Assembly: GCA_963556195.1 (NCBI GenBank)
Contig: CAUVYP010000579.1
Coordinates: 496,001 to 560,000 of the forward strand
Length of the DNA: 64,000 nucleotides
Direction: 5' to 3'
Source: Sepiola atlantica
Lineage: Eukaryota; Mollusca; Cephalopoda; Sepiida; Sepiolidae
In this document: in pieces, positions 61,701 to 64,000 of the stretch
Position numbering within the stretch: position 1 is the first letter of the stretch
How the letters are laid out: each line of letters starts with the position of its first letter
Made by a program: the position numbers and the translations under genes
Notes under the pieces: model-generated
What the model was told of the DNA's origin: nothing
Database searches by the model: none
Seen by the model: only the letters and a program-made list of their open reading frames with translations

Positions 61701-62257
61701 TGTTGATGTTTTGCGTATTCAGTTTGTATCGACATATCTCCGGGAGTACAAGAGCTGAACTTCTGAAACTTGGTACTTCAGTAGAAAATGTGTGTCCGCT
61801 AATGTCTGCAAAGTTTCGGAGCACAATTCTTATAAATGTGGAAGTTATTAACACAAGCGATATACCTTTTAAATCGCACTAAATTTTGTTGATGTTTTGC
61901 GTATTCAGTTTGTATCGACATATCTCCGGGAGTACAAGAGCTGAACTTCTGAAACTTGGTACTTCAGTAGAAAATGTGTGTCCGCTAATGTCTGCAAAGT
62001 TTCGGAACACAATTCTTATAAATGTGGAAGTTATTAACAAAAGACTTATCAACTTTAAATCGCACTAAATTTTGTTTATGTTTTGCGTATTCAGTTTGTA
62101 TCGACATATCTCCGGGAGTACAAGAGCTGAACTTCTGAAACTTGGTACATCAGTAGTAAATGTGTGTCCGCTATTGTGTGCAAGGTTTCGGAGCACAATT
62201 CCCATAAATGTGGAAGTTATAAACAAAAGCGATATCAACTTAAAATCGCACTAAATT
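55749..62257. repeat. Large tandem duplication, right copy (35 monomers, 6509 bp)
   Basis: It matches 49240-55748 at an offset of 6509 in all diagnostic sites. The one difference I found is A at 57884 (AATATGTG) against G at 51375 (AATGTGTG). The copy ends at 62257; the next monomer (tail D, 62258) does not correspond to the start of a third copy. Confidence 0.9.
59096..60955. repeat. Five-monomer duplication pair inside right copy (2 x 930 bp)
   Basis: Two successive 930-bp blocks with the same order and marks as 52587-54446, including GAGCTTAAC and AAGCGGTATC in the second monomer of each. They are displaced by 6509 bases from the left-hand pair. Confidence 0.9.
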
Positions 62258-63931
62258 TTGTTGATGTTTTGCGTATTCAGTTTGTATCGACATATCTCCG
62301 GGAGTACAAGAGCTGAACTTCTGAAACTTGGTACTTCAGTAGAAAATGTGTGTCCGCTAATGTCTGCAAAGTTTCAGAGCACAATTTGTATAAATGTGGA
62401 AGTTATAAACACAAGCGATATCAACTTAAAATCGCACTAAATTTTGTTGATGTTTTGCGTATTCAGTTTGTATCGACATATCTTCGGGAGTACAAGAGCT
62501 GAACTTCTGAAACTTGGTACTTCAGTAGAAAATGTGTGTCCGCTAATGTCTGCAAAGTTTCAGAGCACAATTCTTATAAATGTGGAAGTTATAAACAAAA
62601 GCGGTATCAACTTAAAATCGCACTAAATTTTGTTGATGTTTTGCGTATTCAGTTTGTATCGACATATCTCCGGGAATACAAGAGCTGAACTTCTGAAACT
62701 TGGTACTTCAGTAGAAAATGTGTGTCCGCTAATGTCTGCAAAGTTTCAGAGCACAATTTATATAAATGTGGAAGTTATAAACACAAGCGATATCAACTTA
62801 AAATCGCACTAAATTTTGTTGATGTTTTGCGTATTCAGTTTGTATCGACATATCTCCGGGAGTACAAGAGCTGAACTTCTGAAACTTGGTACTTCAGTAG
62901 AAAATGTGTGTCCGCTAATGTCTGCAAAGTTTCGGAGCACAATTCTTATAAATGTGGAAGTTATAAACAAAAGCGATATCAACTTAAAATCGCACTAAAT
63001 TTTGTTGATGTTTTGCGTATTCAGTTTGTATCGACATATCTCCGGGAGTACAAGAGCTGAACTTCTGAAACTTGGTACTTCAGTAGAAAATGTGTGTCCG
63101 CTAATGTCTGCAAAGTTTCAGAGCACAATTTGTATAAATGTGGAAGTTATAAACACAAGCGATATCAACTTAAAATCGCACTAAATTTTGTTGATGTTTT
63201 GCGTATTCAGTTTGTATCGACATATCTCCGGGAGTACAAGAGCTGAACTTCTGAAACTTGGTACTTCAGTAGAAAATGTGTGTCCGCTAATGTCTGCAAA
63301 GTTTCGGAGCACAATTCTTATAAATGTGGAAGTTATAAACAAAAGCGATATCAACTTAAAATCGCACTAAATTTTGTTGATGTTTTGCGTATTCAGTTTG
63401 TATCGACATATCTCCGGGAGTACAAGAGCTGAACTTCTGAAACTTGGTACTTCAGTAGAAAATGTGTGTCCGCTAATGTCTGCAAAGTTTCGGAGCACAA
63501 TTCTTATAAATGTGGAAGTTATTAACAAAAGACTTATCAACTTTAAATCGCACTAAATTTTGTTTATGTTTTGCGTATTCAGTTTGTATCGACATATCTC
63601 CGGGAGTACAAGAGCTGAACTTCTGAAACTTGGTACATCAGTAGAAAATGTGTGTCCGCTATTGTGTGCAAGGTTTCGGAGCACAATTCTCATAAATGTG
63701 GAAGTTATAAACAAAAGCGATATCAACTTATAATCGCACTAAATTTTGTTGATGTTTTGCGTATTCAGTTTGTATCGACATATCTCCGGGAGTACAAGAG
63801 CTGAACTTCTGAAACTTGGTACTTCAGTAGAAAATGTGTGTCCGCTAATGTCTGCAAAGTTTCGGAGCACAATTCTTATAAATGTGGAAGTTATTAACAA
63901 AAGACCTATCAACTTTAAATCGCACTAAATT
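62258..63931. repeat. Further partial copy related to 53.5-54.8 kb and 60.0-61.3 kb
   Basis: Order: tail D, ATCTTCGGG/AAGCGGTATC, tail D with CGGGAATAC and AATTTATATAAAT (62630), tail A, tail D, tail A, tail C (63374), CTTATAATCGC (63560), AGACCTATC (63746). The last part matches 60584-61327 at an offset of 2604 (14 monomers). The window ends before the unit is complete. Confidence 0.75.
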
Positions 63932-64000
63932 TTGTTTATGTTTTGCGTATTCAGTTTGTATCGACATATCTCCGGGAGTACAAGAGCTGAACTTCTGAAA
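63932..64000. repeat. Partial monomer at right edge (TTTATG type)
   Basis: The first 69 bases of a monomer that begins with TTTATG, as expected after an AGACCTATC monomer. The array continues beyond the window. Confidence 0.95.

Larger units (their letters stand above)
1..64000. repeat. Satellite DNA array, 186-bp monomer, about 344 copies head-to-tail
   Basis: The same 186-base sequence recurs without a break across the whole window, always in the same orientation. Landmarks present in nearly every copy, in order, are TTTTGCGTATTCAG, TATCGACATATCTCCGGGAG, GAGCTGAACTTCTGAAAC, TGTGTCCGCTA, GAGCACAAT, ATAAATGTGGAAG and AATCGCACTAAATTTTG. The consensus holds 67 G or C in 186 bases (36%) and seven CpG, against about six expected from its base composition. 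There are 343 complete monomers between 150 and 63931: 331 of 186 bp, eight of 185 bp and four of 184 bp, which sums exactly to the observed span. Both window edges lie inside monomers, so the array continues on both sides. Function is not shown; a monomer of roughly nucleosome-repeat size in a long homogeneous array is typical of centromeric or pericentromeric heterochromatin. No gene is supported anywhere in the window. Confidence 0.98.

Noticed and set aside
49240..62257. Treating the near-identical 6509-bp copies as certain biology
   Set aside because: The identity is so high that a mis-assembly cannot be ruled out from the sequence alone, so I list it as a finding to verify and not as a proven event.
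150..63928. About 300 open frames of 60 codons on the + strand as a family of small proteins
   Set aside because: They all begin at TTG or a similar non-ATG triplet at the same monomer phase and end at the TAA in CACTAAAT. They exist because the period is divisible by 3. Class differences include stops (GTATTGAC gives TGA; GTTTTAGAG gives TAG) and radical residue changes, and there are no gene-like flanks.
1..64000. CRISPR array
   Set aside because: The period is regular, but the whole 186 bases are repeated; there are no unique spacers and no short repeat separated by variable sequence.
1..64000. Known satellite families such as alpha satellite (171 bp) or Drosophila 1.688
   Set aside because: The period and the sequence do not match what I know of them. 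A database search with the consensus would be decisive; I cannot run it.

Overview
The window is one uninterrupted satellite DNA array. A 186-bp monomer (about 36% GC: 67 of 186 bases in a consensus I counted by hand) repeats head-to-tail in a single orientation from base 1 to base 64000. Counting from the phase mark at 150 (start of the TTGTTGATG stretch), there are 343 complete monomers up to 63931 plus a partial monomer at each end. I see no unique sequence, gene, RNA gene, transposon, inversion or other interruption. The organism is almost certainly a eukaryote, and the window is probably from centromeric, pericentromeric or other heterochromatin. The species cannot be told from this sequence. 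The monomer is not one I can name.

The monomers form diagnostic subfamilies. Most differ in their second half, roughly the last 100 bp. The main tails are A (AAACAAAAGCGATATCAAC), B (ACACAAGCGATATACC), C (AGACTTATCAAC or AGACCTATCAAC), D (AATTTGTATAAAT with AAACACAAGCGATATC) and E (like D but AAACGCAAGC). Further markers are TTTCGGAG or TTTCAGAG, TTGATG or TTTATG, GTATCGAC or GTATTGAC, and GTGTGCAAGG. The order of subfamilies shows higher-order repeats (HORs) of unequal length.

Layout. 1-1637: mixed monomers. 1638-19307: a long HOR of about 17-21 monomers in five successive versions; units 2 and 3 are nearly identical. 19308-29351: a second HOR type whose units hold 7, 10, 12, 12 and 13 monomers. 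29352-34001: scrambled monomers, with relatives of both neighbours. 34002-57049: a third HOR system, each unit ending in a 185-bp deletion-bearing anchor monomer; unit lengths are 1671, 1671, 2601, 2231, 4647, 1859, 1859 and 6509 bp. 49240-62257: a 6509-bp tandem duplication whose two copies are almost identical. 62258-64000: the start of a further related copy.

The most informative results are these. The first 186 complete monomers (150-34745) are all exactly 186 bp. All length variation in the window (four 184-bp and eight 185-bp monomers) can be explained by two single-base deletions that were later spread by amplification. The 185-bp anchors look like recombinants between a 184-bp monomer and an ordinary one. 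Together these point to very active unequal exchange and conversion. The many 60-codon reading frames arise because 186 is divisible by 3, and I do not regard any as a gene.
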